Of a stretch of DNA of 64,000 bases, positions 17,610 to 25,938 are shown piece by piece; within the stretch, counting starts at the first letter, position 1; each line of letters begins with the position of its first letter. The notes below the pieces were generated by a model. It ran no database searches. It had not been told where the DNA came from and was given only the letters and a program-made list of their open reading frames with translations. Location: contig NZ_DS499577.1 in NCBI RefSeq assembly GCF_000154465.1, forward strand, positions 184,013-248,012, read 5' to 3'. The position numbers and the translations under genes were made by a program. The DNA comes from Alistipes putredinis DSM 17216 (GTDB taxonomy: Bacteria; Bacteroidota; Bacteroidia; Bacteroidales; Rikenellaceae).

Positions 17610-18524
17610 TTATCTTGTTTTAGGTGGTAATGTAAGCCATTCTCCGAATTTGTAATCCCAGTCTTCCGGTTCGAACGGAGTCATACCGCTCCAGTGGAAA
17701 AAAGTCAATTCGCCGAAATATACTTTACCATTGACTTCGTACAGATCCACACGTACCTGCGGATAACCTGCGGATAACTGGGCTGCCAATTCTTTCATTT
17801 TGTCGAAATTCAGAGGTTTATTCGGTAATACGGAGGCGTTGGGATGGCCGTTACGGAATGGAAGGTGGTTGTAATCGGCATCGAAGAAGTCGAATTTTGT
17901 TTCTTCTCCCTGTGTCATTCGATCGGAGGCAATGAAGAGTGCTTTCACTTTTCCGTCAAAACAGAAGAATTTATAGTCACGCAGCTCTCCGGAAGCATTG
18001 TCTTCCATATATTGCTCGGCAATGATCCGGGGTTTTATGTCTTTGTATGGCCATTCGCGCATTCCCCAGAAAAAATTATGCCGCAGGCAAGCGTTGATTT
18101 TGCGATGGACTTTTTTATAGTTCAGTTTTGATTTGTCCTTGCAAACGATCACACCGCCGCTGTCGTGCGTACATTTCAGCACGAAACGTTCGGGTAGTTT
18201 CGAAAAATCTATATCCTCGAATTTCTCCCATACACCGAGTGTGGGGATGAGGTATTCGTGCCCGATGATATCGCCGACGATGGCCTTTACTTCGTATTTG
18301 TCGCACAACTGTGTGTATCGTGGATTCCGGTCGTAGAGTTTGAGCCATTGCAGTTTTTCGCTGAACGATTTCGGGTGTTCCAGATCGAGTTTTTTATGCA
18401 TACGCGCCCAAAAAGCAATCTTCAGATATGATTTATCACTTACCCAGTTGAAATATTCTCGGTGGCCCAATGTAAGCAGCAATAAGGCTGGATTTTTTAT
18501 AATATCTGTTATCGAATGGGACAT
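17610..18524 (-). CDS. TupA-like ATP-grasp ligase (no tract)
   Basis: A 304-residue member of the TupA-like ATP-grasp family, named after a teichuronopeptide biosynthesis gene of Bacillus. Family landmarks: HPKSFSEKLQWLKLYDR, LCDKYEVKAIV, YLIPTLGVWEKFEDIDF, FVLKCTHDSGGVIVCKDKS, DIKPRIIAEQYMED, and VRVDLYEVNGKVYFGELTFFHWSGMTPF with the metal-binding acidic residues. Likely attaches an amino acid or peptide to a uronic acid. It sits one base from the neighbouring ATP-grasp gene and is paralogous to 18552, but has no G tract, so its expression should not be switched by slippage. Confidence 0.87.
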   Translation of the reverse strand: MSHSITDIIKNPALLLLTLGHREYFNWVSDKSYLKIAFWARMHKKLDLEHPKSFSEKLQWLKLYDRNPRYTQLCDKYEVKAIVGDIIGHEYLIPTLGVWEKFEDIDFSKLPERFVLKCTHDSGGVIVCKDKSKLNYKKVHRKINACLRHNFFWGMREWPYKDIKPRIIAEQYMEDNASGELRDYKFFCFDGKVKALFIASDRMTQGEETKFDFFDADYNHLPFRNGHPNASVLPNKPLNFDKMKELAAQLSAGYPQVRVDLYEVNGKVYFGELTFFHWSGMTPFEPEDWDYKFGEWLTLPPKTR

Positions 18525-18551
18525 ATTAGTCGGCGGATGTTGATTATTTTG

Positions 18552-19526
18552 TCATTTGTTTTTTGTAGGCAGGATTAGCATGTCGCCCAGTTTTTTATCC
18601 CAATCTTTCGGTTCGAACGGAGTCATACCGCTAGTGGGAAAGAAAGTCAGTTCTCCGAAGAAAATATCCATTCCGATCGTATAAAAATCGACTCGGAGGA
18701 ATGGGATTCCACAACTAAGTGTTTCTGCCAACGATATCATTTGAGGTAGAGTTGAAGGCATAGAAATAATGCGATCGAATTGTGGTGGGTATGCTGTTTC
18801 GACCAACGGAAGGATTTCTCCCGTTGGGGTATAATAATTAGCATGATGTTCCGTAAAACGATCAAAATCTATTTTGAATAATTTTACTTTTCCGTTGAAA
18901 CAGAAGAATTTATAGTCGTATAATTCATGGGATTTTTTATCTTCTATGTATTGTTCTGCGATGATGCGGGGTTTTATGTTTTTGTACGGCCACTCTCCAT
19001 TATGATGGAAGTAGTCTTCCTGCAATCCGGTGCGTAATCCGTTACGGACTTTCTGCACATCCATTTGCTGTTTGTCTTTGCAAATGTACATTCCCGTTCC
19101 GCTGTTGTGATTGCATTTGATGACGAATTTGTCGGGCAGAGTATCGAAATCCACTTCTTCCGCTTTTGTCCATACTCCCAAGGTCGGGATGATGTATTTT
19201 TCTCCGATACGTTCGGCTACCCACTTTTTTGCCTCTATTTTGTCTGCCATAATAGTATATTCCGGGCGGCGATTGTATAGTTTGAGCCATTGCAATTTTT
19301 CGTTGAATGTGTGGGGGGATTTCCAATTGATTCCCCCCCCCATTTTTAGTCGAAACTTTAACGACAGAAATAGCTTGTCAGATAGTAGATTACATCCGTA
19401 TAGAAAGTTGAGTAGTTTATGTACCAACAGGGATGGACGGGAGATACCCCGGTTTATTTTCGAATAAAAGGAGTGAAGATATTCGAAACGGGCTTTTTCA
19501 GATGGTATAGGATCTTGATGATACAT
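18552..19526 (-). CDS. TupA-like ATP-grasp ligase with G9 tract (in frame)
   Basis: A 324-residue paralogue of the downstream TupA-like gene: HTFNEKLQWLKLYNRRPEYT, MADKIEAKKWVAERIGEKYIIPTLG, FVIKCNHNSGTGMYICKDK, NIKPRIIAEQYIEDK, FLRVDFYTIGMDIFFGELTFF. About residue 62 a G9 run encodes the Gly-Gly-Gly of LKMGGGINW, just before the conserved core. It is in frame here; a one-base slip would abolish nearly the whole enzyme. The paralogue at 17610 has ordinary sequence at this place, so the tract is an addition to this copy. Confidence 0.86.
   Translation of the reverse strand: MYHQDPIPSEKARFEYLHSFYSKINRGISRPSLLVHKLLNFLYGCNLLSDKLFLSLKFRLKMGGGINWKSPHTFNEKLQWLKLYNRRPEYTIMADKIEAKKWVAERIGEKYIIPTLGVWTKAEEVDFDTLPDKFVIKCNHNSGTGMYICKDKQQMDVQKVRNGLRTGLQEDYFHHNGEWPYKNIKPRIIAEQYIEDKKSHELYDYKFFCFNGKVKLFKIDFDRFTEHHANYYTPTGEILPLVETAYPPQFDRIISMPSTLPQMISLAETLSCGIPFLRVDFYTIGMDIFFGELTFFPTSGMTPFEPKDWDKKLGDMLILPTKNK
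19333..19341 (-). repeat. Mononucleotide tract, G9 on the coding strand (gene ON)
   Basis: Nine consecutive C on the plus strand near the start of the TupA-like gene 18552-19526, reading ATG GGG GGG GGA ATC. Confidence 0.9.
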
Positions 19527-19537
19527 AAGAAATAATT

Positions 19538-20671
19538 TTATTTCAATTTCGATACGACTGTCCTCAATTTATCGAGATGGGCTTCGCAGTTGAGATAGTT
19601 GAGTATTTGATATCTCTTTTTTCGGGTAATGAACGACGGCAGTAGGCCGTGTACGAAAAGTCGTTTGGCTGTGCGGGTGCAATAGGGCTGGAATGGAACC
19701 AGAAAATTGCGACTTGTTTTTTGTGCCCACGTTTCGAATGTTGTGTTCAGCTGGTCTTCGTTCGAGATTATTTGGTTCAACTTGTCGATGCGTTCTGCGA
19801 AAATTTTACGTTCGGCTTCGTTCATCGGTATAACGGAAGGTCGTTCGTTGCATTGTGTATACGGGTATAATTCGAATTGAGGTAATGTCTGTTTGTCGAG
19901 TCGAAGCGATACCATGAAACCTTCGTTCCAGGGACCGTGACGTTCGCTTTTATGATCGAAAAGCAGATTTCCCAAGCCATAGAAAATAGGTTTTCCGTGG
20001 TATATTTCATATCCCGAATAACAATGCTGGTGGTGGTTGATTATTGCGTCGGCGCCGGCATCTATAAAAAAACGATAAGTTTCTTTCATGCGGGGAGATG
20101 GCAACGCGTAATGTTCGTGTCCTCCATGCACGATGACCAAAACATAATCGGCTTTTGTCCGTGCCTCTTGTATATTGTAATATTGTTGTATCGGATTTAA
20201 TGGATTGGCGCCGGCGGTTGTGGCCGTTGCTATAGAGAACTCATGTTCACAACAATTCACGATCGCTAATGTTCCCTTCTCTTTTTGATTTATGTACAGA
20301 ACAGTTGCTGCTTCAGCCGAATTCTTACCGATGCCGACTGTCTTTATTCCGGCGTTTTCAAGCAGTTCGCGGGTTTCAATACAGCATTTTGTACCTTGGT
20401 CGAGGATGTGGTTGTTGGCGAGTGTGCAAACATTGAAACCGGCATACTTGACGGCATCGACTGCGGCGGGCTGCCCTTGTAATGTGGGACCGCTTTTGGT
20501 AATTGGAACTCCTGCGTGCAAAACGATTGGGAATTCGAAATTTATGATACTGACATCTGCCTGCTCCGTGAGGTATTTAATGTCGTCGAACAACGAAGCG
20601 TAGTTGCCACGGGCGATAAGATCTGATATTCGGTATCTATCGCAAAAATCGCCTGCTATCAGAACATTCAT
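19538..20671 (-). CDS. CapA-family protein (PGA_cap metallophosphatase fold)
   Basis: A 377-residue CapA-family protein, related to the poly-gamma-glutamate synthesis protein CapA. Motifs: VLIAGDFCDRY at the N-terminus, SIINFEFPI, VCTLANNHILDQG (the NNH metal site), VLVIVHGGHEHYALPS and ADAIINHHQHCYSGYEIYHGKPIFYGLGNLLFD. No signal peptide is seen, so it seems cytoplasmic. With two TupA-like ligases and another ATP-grasp gene alongside, it supports an amino-acid or peptide decorated polysaccharide. It overlaps the upstream acyltransferase by 4 bases. Confidence 0.9.
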   Translation of the reverse strand: MNVLIAGDFCDRYRISDLIARGNYASLFDDIKYLTEQADVSIINFEFPIVLHAGVPITKSGPTLQGQPAAVDAVKYAGFNVCTLANNHILDQGTKCCIETRELLENAGIKTVGIGKNSAEAATVLYINQKEKGTLAIVNCCEHEFSIATATTAGANPLNPIQQYYNIQEARTKADYVLVIVHGGHEHYALPSPRMKETYRFFIDAGADAIINHHQHCYSGYEIYHGKPIFYGLGNLLFDHKSERHGPWNEGFMVSLRLDKQTLPQFELYPYTQCNERPSVIPMNEAERKIFAERIDKLNQIISNEDQLNTTFETWAQKTSRNFLVPFQPYCTRTAKRLFVHGLLPSFITRKKRYQILNYLNCEAHLDKLRTVVSKLK

Positions 20672-21675
20672 AAGCGAGCTGTTATTTTGTTGATTATTCT
20701 ATTGGCACAATATGCTGTCGTTATACCTGTTACAATAATCAATGTATAGCGCAGGTAATTACCGTAATTCAAATGGTCAAGTGTGGTTTCCCAGGGTAAT
20801 AAACCGATCAATAATATCATACAACCATTGGTCAAATAGGATTCTAACGAGATTTGCCCCATAAAAGTACATATCCGTTTGATCCATACGCTTTTTTTGA
20901 TGAAGAAGTACGATACGAGCATAATCGGATATATCTCCAACCATTCCCAGAACGTATTTGCCGGAAAGATAATTTTTATGACGAGAAAACAGCCTGCTAT
21001 TATTCCTGTCAATTTCAAAAGATTGACTTTCTTGCCTTTTAGAATACTGGGAGCCATATAATATCCTATGAGATAGGAAGGAATTCGTTGCAGTACGAAA
21101 GCAGTATTATTCCATACATGCGAAAACAAATTGTTGTTTTCGATTTTGATGGTACTGATTAACAGTAAGATGATGCATAAAGTCACGGTTAGCAGAGTTT
21201 GATATTTTGTTTTATCTATTATTCGGGCATAAAAGGGAGTTAAGAAATATAGCGGAATCAACATGGCGATATACCAAAAACCTTTGTGCTCCAACCAATA
21301 GTTCAATGTGGAAAGGCGGTATAAAAATATAGAAATGGAAAAATGTCCGTCGTTTACACAACCCAATACCAGGTAGTAGGGGAAGCAAATGAGTAGATAA
21401 GGTAGTAAAATGTGCCTGTATCTTTTTGCATACCACCGAATTACCCCCCCCCGATTCCATTTGGTCATTTTGCGTAGGGAGTGGTACATGCCCAATCCGG
21501 ATAGAAACAGGAAGATATCGACTCCTCGGTTGCCGGTGATTATGATCCATCGCAGTATGTCGTTCGGACAATGTATGGCGGGAGGTAATAAGGAGTGGCA
21601 TAATAGGATGAGTACGGTGGCTACTCCCATTAACTCTCTGCGGTATTGAGTGAAAATACCTAATGATACATACAT
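20668..21675 (-). CDS. AT3-family membrane acyltransferase with G9 tract (in frame)
   Basis: A 335-residue OafA/AT3-type integral membrane acyltransferase with about ten hydrophobic segments and the N-terminal signature RRELMGVATVLILLCHSLLP (catalytic His in LLCHS) and RGVDIFLFLSGLGMY. It transfers acetyl or another acyl group to the polysaccharide. At about residue 75 a G9 run encodes R-Gly-Gly of NRGGVIRWYAKR, between the first membrane segments, so slippage would truncate it. The reading frame is intact here. Confidence 0.87.
   Translation of the reverse strand: MYVSLGIFTQYRRELMGVATVLILLCHSLLPPAIHCPNDILRWIIITGNRGVDIFLFLSGLGMYHSLRKMTKWNRGGVIRWYAKRYRHILLPYLLICFPYYLVLGCVNDGHFSISIFLYRLSTLNYWLEHKGFWYIAMLIPLYFLTPFYARIIDKTKYQTLLTVTLCIILLLISTIKIENNNLFSHVWNNTAFVLQRIPSYLIGYYMAPSILKGKKVNLLKLTGIIAGCFLVIKIIFPANTFWEWLEIYPIMLVSYFFIKKSVWIKRICTFMGQISLESYLTNGCMILLIGLLPWETTLDHLNYGNYLRYTLIIVTGITTAYCANRIINKITARL
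21444..21452 (-). repeat. Mononucleotide tract, G9 on the coding strand (gene ON)
   Basis: Nine consecutive C on the plus strand in the acyltransferase gene 20668-21675, reading CGG GGG GGG GTA (coding strand). Confidence 0.9.
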
Positions 21676-21691
21676 ACTGGGGCGCTTGTTA

Positions 21692-22760
21692 TTATGTTTT
21701 GATCTTGAAATAGTGTTCGATATTTATAAGGAACTTAGGGGTGTTTGGAAGTATTTTATATATTGTATTTTTAATTATATAGTCTATCAATATACAGGAA
21801 ACGAATACACTTAATATAATAAGAGAGGAGTATCCCAAATATTCGAATATTCCCGCATTCCATAATTTATCTGTTCTTAGAATGTCTGTCCAAAACCATT
21901 TGAATAAGCAAGTATGTTCGCTTATAAGATAGACAGCTAGGGTATGTGCCGATAATTTATTTATGAAGTTTGATTTGAAAGTTAGATGTTTTATTCCTAA
22001 GAATAGATAAACGGAACTTATCATAACTGGTACACTCGACATCTGTTTGGGGTATAGCGATGCAAAATCAGTATAATTCCATCGAAGGGCCAATAAAGAG
22101 AGGCTGTACATACCAAAGGCAACCGTTATCGATGTTATAAAATTCAATAGGTTGTTTTTGAATTCGATTCGAATGCATTCTTTTTTAATTGCATAGGCTA
22201 TCAAATACAATAGGATAAATCTGAAAATATTAAATCCGAATGGATCTGTTACGATAAATATCGTTGGAATAACGGATACGGCTATGAATAGACTTATGCA
22301 TAGAAAACGTATCTGTTTTTTCGAGCAGGCATTCAATACGTAGTTGAGAAATGGGTGTAAAAATAGTAAAAATACATAAGGGGTCAGAAACCAATATCGT
22401 TTAAAGATGATAGGCATTGCATTTTTGATGATGTCGGTATATGATGCCATGCCAATAATGAAAAGTAATAAAGCAATGCTTAATGAATAAAATGTGATTT
22501 GTTTGGATAAATTGAATATTCGGGTAATGCTGAATTCTTTGTCTATTAGAAACCATGCGCCTATTAGTACAAAACATGCTACTCCAATTTGGGCGAAATT
22601 TCCGAGGAAATAAGCTGCTGCTATATTGCTACCACTTGCTGCTGATCCTCCATGCCAAACATAATGAACAGCGACTATGGACAGCATGCAGAATATGCGG
22701 AGCAACTCGAAATTACTTGAACGGACGGTGGGGGGGGGGAAAATTCGGGGATTGCATCAT
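21692..22760 (-). CDS. AT3-family acyltransferase, out of frame at a C10 tract (predicted OFF)
   Basis: An AT3-type membrane acyltransferase whose conserved frame starts SSNFELLRIFCMLSIVAVHYVWHGG, with the catalytic His in VAVHY and several membrane helices after it. There is no ATG in that frame upstream: only a TTG (22705) in mid-motif is available. The ATG-ATG at 22760-22755 reads MMQSPNFPPP into a C10 run and then hits TAA at 22713-22715. With nine C instead of ten the ATG joins the conserved frame (PPPTVRSSNFELLRIF). I therefore read this as one gene switched OFF by a +1 slip. Unlike the others, the tract is C on the coding strand. An assembly error of one base would give the same picture. 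Confidence 0.8.
22730..22739 (-). repeat. Mononucleotide tract, C10 on the coding strand (gene OFF)
   Basis: Ten consecutive G on the plus strand, seven codons after the ATG pair of the acyltransferase gene 21692-22760. Nine would restore the frame. Confidence 0.9.
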
Positions 22761-22793
22761 TGATAAAAAATTATTGTCAATAAAATTATATAT

Positions 22794-23951
22794 TTATAGC
22801 AGGCTTTTTATGCGGGATATGATATAATCTACCGGAGGTACAAAGAGGAAGGTAATAAGAAATATAGGTATCAAAAGCAGGAAAAACAACAGAGTCCCGT
22901 TGATTGTATATCCGTAGTGCACCAATAGAAGCTGAATGCCCCACGGAAAAATGAATGTTCCGATAAAATTTGTGAAATATACGGAAAAAGAAACTTTCCC
23001 AATCTGTTCTATTTTTTTTGTAATATAATTGCGCGTTTGGTTGTTTACAGTTTCCCCCCCCCTTATTTCTTCAGATTTTCGTTGTACGTATAGGAATAAA
23101 TAAAAGAAAGACCAGCCGATGATAGATGGTATAAGCGCATAGATCCAATAATGTAATCTCAATGCATACCATAGTAAGTTCCCGATAAGTCCAAGGCAGA
23201 TAAAGCAGAGCAGCAGGTTATTTTTAGACAGTTTTGTATTTTTCAGATAATAGTTTAGCGTTACACCGATCAGCATACAGGGAAGTTGATTTATGATGCT
23301 GTAGTAAGTGAAACTACCTGGTTTAGATAGAGTCCAGTCGCCGATAATGAAGAAAATACCGGTTTGAAAAATAGCAGAAACGATGACTCCACCTAATGGC
23401 AGCAGGAAGAGTAGTCGGGGATTATATGTTTTGATGTATCGATATAATTTATAAATTAACGGGAACAAAAGATAAAATAAAAATATGGTTCCGATAAACC
23501 ATCCGCCCGGGACGATGTTGTTGAAAGCTTGGTAGTCCAATCCATTCAGTAAGAAGATATTTGCAAGAATACTTAATGGATTATGCGATATTTTGTAGAA
23601 TGGCTCTACATTGAATGTAGCTATGTAGTAAGAGATAATTTGATAGAACAGAATGAATAAAATATAAATTGGTGCTATGCTCAAATATCTTTTTTTGAGA
23701 AACGTTTTATAAGTGGTTCTATTTTTTTCTGTAGAGTTTTCGTATTTAGCCAATAATCGTTCCCAGGATTTGACTGCGAGAAAACCTGAAATGACGAAGA
23801 ATAACTGGCATCCGAAAGCACCTGCATGTAAAAATTCCCTAATTAAGGGATTTATTTCTTTAATTAGTTGGGGTGCATGTACTAAAATAACCCCCAATAT
23901 GGCCAAGCCTTTTAGGAATGTGATGTATTGCAGGTTTCCTACGTGCTTCAT
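22794..23951 (-). CDS. AT3-family membrane acyltransferase with G9 tract (in frame)
   Basis: A 385-residue AT3-type acyltransferase. The start is LQYITFLKGLAILGVILVHAPQL (catalytic His in VHAP) with FGCQLFFVISGFLAVKSWERL next, then about ten membrane segments. A cytoplasmic loop near residue 297 contains a G9 run encoding R-Gly-Gly in EEIRGGETVN; it is in frame. This late position would remove the last two or three membrane helices if shifted. Third AT3 gene in a row, all three with a tract. Confidence 0.87.
   Translation of the reverse strand: MKHVGNLQYITFLKGLAILGVILVHAPQLIKEINPLIREFLHAGAFGCQLFFVISGFLAVKSWERLLAKYENSTEKNRTTYKTFLKKRYLSIAPIYILFILFYQIISYYIATFNVEPFYKISHNPLSILANIFLLNGLDYQAFNNIVPGGWFIGTIFLFYLLFPLIYKLYRYIKTYNPRLLFLLPLGGVIVSAIFQTGIFFIIGDWTLSKPGSFTYYSIINQLPCMLIGVTLNYYLKNTKLSKNNLLLCFICLGLIGNLLWYALRLHYWIYALIPSIIGWSFFYLFLYVQRKSEEIRGGETVNNQTRNYITKKIEQIGKVSFSVYFTNFIGTFIFPWGIQLLLVHYGYTINGTLLFFLLLIPIFLITFLFVPPVDYIISRIKSLL
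23054..23062 (-). repeat. Mononucleotide tract, G9 on the coding strand (gene ON)
   Basis: Nine consecutive C on the plus strand in the acyltransferase gene 22794-23951, reading AGG GGG GGG GAA. Confidence 0.9.
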
Positions 23952-23954
23952 ATT

Positions 23955-25061
23955 TTAGAATAGATTAAGAAGTTTGTTCGTTTCGAAATGCATAAAGAAG
24001 ACATCATCCAAAGTTGTTTCCGATTCCCAAAGTAGCATTAGTAATAATAGTGAACTTGCATAGGCGATACTGAATAGTCGTGGTTTGATAATTTTTCGAG
24101 ATACTCCGATTTGGTTCGCTATATAAATGTAATTGAATATGATGAGAATGAAAAAAAGCCGACTGAAGTTTACGGCAAAAAATTGAGGTACCAGCACAAG
24201 GCTGAAAATGATATTCAGTTTGAGAATTTTGTGATTGAAGACAGAACGTAGTGATTTCTGTTTCGGACTACTGATTTCTTGGTTGTTGGAATGCCTGCTG
24301 TAGTAGTATAATACCGGGAAAATTATGAATAGGTATTTGACGGTGTTATACAATGCGCCTGTCATATTGGCATAATGTCCGGTCATATATTTGTCGATTG
24401 TTGCTTCGCGTATAAGAAAATGTGAATATATGCGGAATAATAGATTGTCACTAAATATAGAAACCATATAGATAATAACGATGATTAGGAGAACAAGCTT
24501 GATTCCGTTTTTTCTGTTGATGAGGATCCATAATGGAATGAAAAATAGTAGAACCCAGTATGCGCTGTGGAACAAAGCTGCGAGTGCGATCAGGCCAGCT
24601 GAAAATAAATATTCTTTCGTCGATCTTGCTCGGACAAGAAGTAATATGGCGATTATTGCTATGATCAAAGCCATTGAATTACGTAATAGGCAGGCATCGA
24701 ACATCGCTGAGAAAATAAGGTAAGAACTCCATACTGCATTCGGATGTACCGTCAGTTTTCTTATGATTATTGATAAGGCGGAACAAAATAAAATACCCGC
24801 GATATATCTGAATTCTATATAACTACATCCAAGTTTTCCGCAAATATCATTTAACCAGACATATCCTATTTCATAGGAAACATCATAACCTTGTTTTACA
24901 GTATTGTAGATGTCTTCATAATTGTAAAAGTCTAAAGGATCTTGACTACCTCCAAAAAGAGCGCATACGATGACGCATTGCAGAATATTTATTCCGATGT
25001 TCTTCGTGAACAGATATCCCGACAGGATGATTATCAACAGGAACAGATAGGCTCCTTCCAT
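23955..25061 (-). CDS. EpsG-family polysaccharide polymerase (Wzy role)
   Basis: A 368-residue integral membrane protein with about ten hydrophobic segments and the EpsG-type early loop FGGSQDPLDFYNYEDIYNTVKQGYDVSYEIGYVWLNDI. In Wzy-dependent operons such proteins join repeat units at the outer face of the inner membrane. The only other many-helix proteins here are the flippase and the acyltransferases, so it is the polymerase candidate. Very AT-rich, no mononucleotide tract. Confidence 0.8.
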   Translation of the reverse strand: MEGAYLFLLIIILSGYLFTKNIGINILQCVIVCALFGGSQDPLDFYNYEDIYNTVKQGYDVSYEIGYVWLNDICGKLGCSYIEFRYIAGILFCSALSIIIRKLTVHPNAVWSSYLIFSAMFDACLLRNSMALIIAIIAILLLVRARSTKEYLFSAGLIALAALFHSAYWVLLFFIPLWILINRKNGIKLVLLIIVIIYMVSIFSDNLLFRIYSHFLIREATIDKYMTGHYANMTGALYNTVKYLFIIFPVLYYYSRHSNNQEISSPKQKSLRSVFNHKILKLNIIFSLVLVPQFFAVNFSRLFFILIIFNYIYIANQIGVSRKIIKPRLFSIAYASSLLLLMLLWESETTLDDVFFMHFETNKLLNLF

Positions 25062-25064
25062 AAA

Positions 25065-25904
25065 TTATCGGTTAAGATTGTTGAGTATCTGATTGATTTT
25101 ACTCGGATTCCCATAGATGCAGGGTGAATCGTAAGGACGGTCGGGAAATGCACCGTATTCCAATTTGATTTTCAAACCATGTTCTTGGATGAATTGTTCT
25201 ACGCGCTCGGCCAGGCTTATGGGCTGACCTGTGCAGCAATTTATGATACCGGTAACTTCGCGTTGCATAATGACGGCACTGATTATTTCCGCCAACTTGT
25301 CCACGGTAATAAAGTCGTATTTGTTTTTTCCCGTAGTGAATGGAAATGTTTCTCTTCCTTCTTCGTCCGCGAGGAGTAACTTGCAGAAAATGGAGTTGTT
25401 CTTTTTATCATCGCCGAGAATATAATATCCCCGTAGCCACTGTAAAATACAGCCTTTTTGCTGGGCGTATTGCATCATACAACGGCGGAGAGCATCTTTG
25501 GCGATGCCATACATGGAAAGAGGGTTGCAGGGTGTATTTTCGTCAATTGCCCCTTCCCAGTAGCCTATTTCGTGCATTGTTCCCATAACAGCGAGCTGAG
25601 GTAATCCGTCATCGATTATTCGAGTAAGGAATCGGTAATGGGCCGATAGATCTCCCAGGTGAGTTGAGGCATTGTGTACGAATCCATTGCGCCAAGCCAG
25701 ATGTAGACATACGTCCGGGGTTCCTAATAATGTATATATGTTTGTATCGGGAAGGGTGAAAAGGTCGATGTTTTTCCGTTCGGCGCGTTTGTCTACTTCG
25801 TCGGTATTAAGATCACATGCTATGACTTGGATTCCTTTATCAAGTAATGTTTTTACTATATGAAGACCTATATATCCGTTGGCTCCGGTTACTAATATTT
25901 TCAT
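25065..25904 (-). CDS. NAD-dependent sugar epimerase/dehydratase (extended SDR)
   Basis: A 279-residue extended short-chain dehydrogenase. The Rossmann motif is ILVTGANGYIGLHIV at the N-terminus and the catalytic Y-x3-K is in LSMYGIAKDALRR (preceded by MGTMHEIG for the Ser/Thr position). It is shorter than most epimerases. It modifies a nucleotide sugar for this polysaccharide; which one is not predictable. Confidence 0.82.
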   Translation of the reverse strand: MKILVTGANGYIGLHIVKTLLDKGIQVIACDLNTDEVDKRAERKNIDLFTLPDTNIYTLLGTPDVCLHLAWRNGFVHNASTHLGDLSAHYRFLTRIIDDGLPQLAVMGTMHEIGYWEGAIDENTPCNPLSMYGIAKDALRRCMMQYAQQKGCILQWLRGYYILGDDKKNNSIFCKLLLADEEGRETFPFTTGKNKYDFITVDKLAEIISAVIMQREVTGIINCCTGQPISLAERVEQFIQEHGLKIKLEYGAFPDRPYDSPCIYGNPSKINQILNNLNR

Positions 25905-25938
25905 TTTGAAGGAAGATTAAAATGTGTCAATAAATTGA

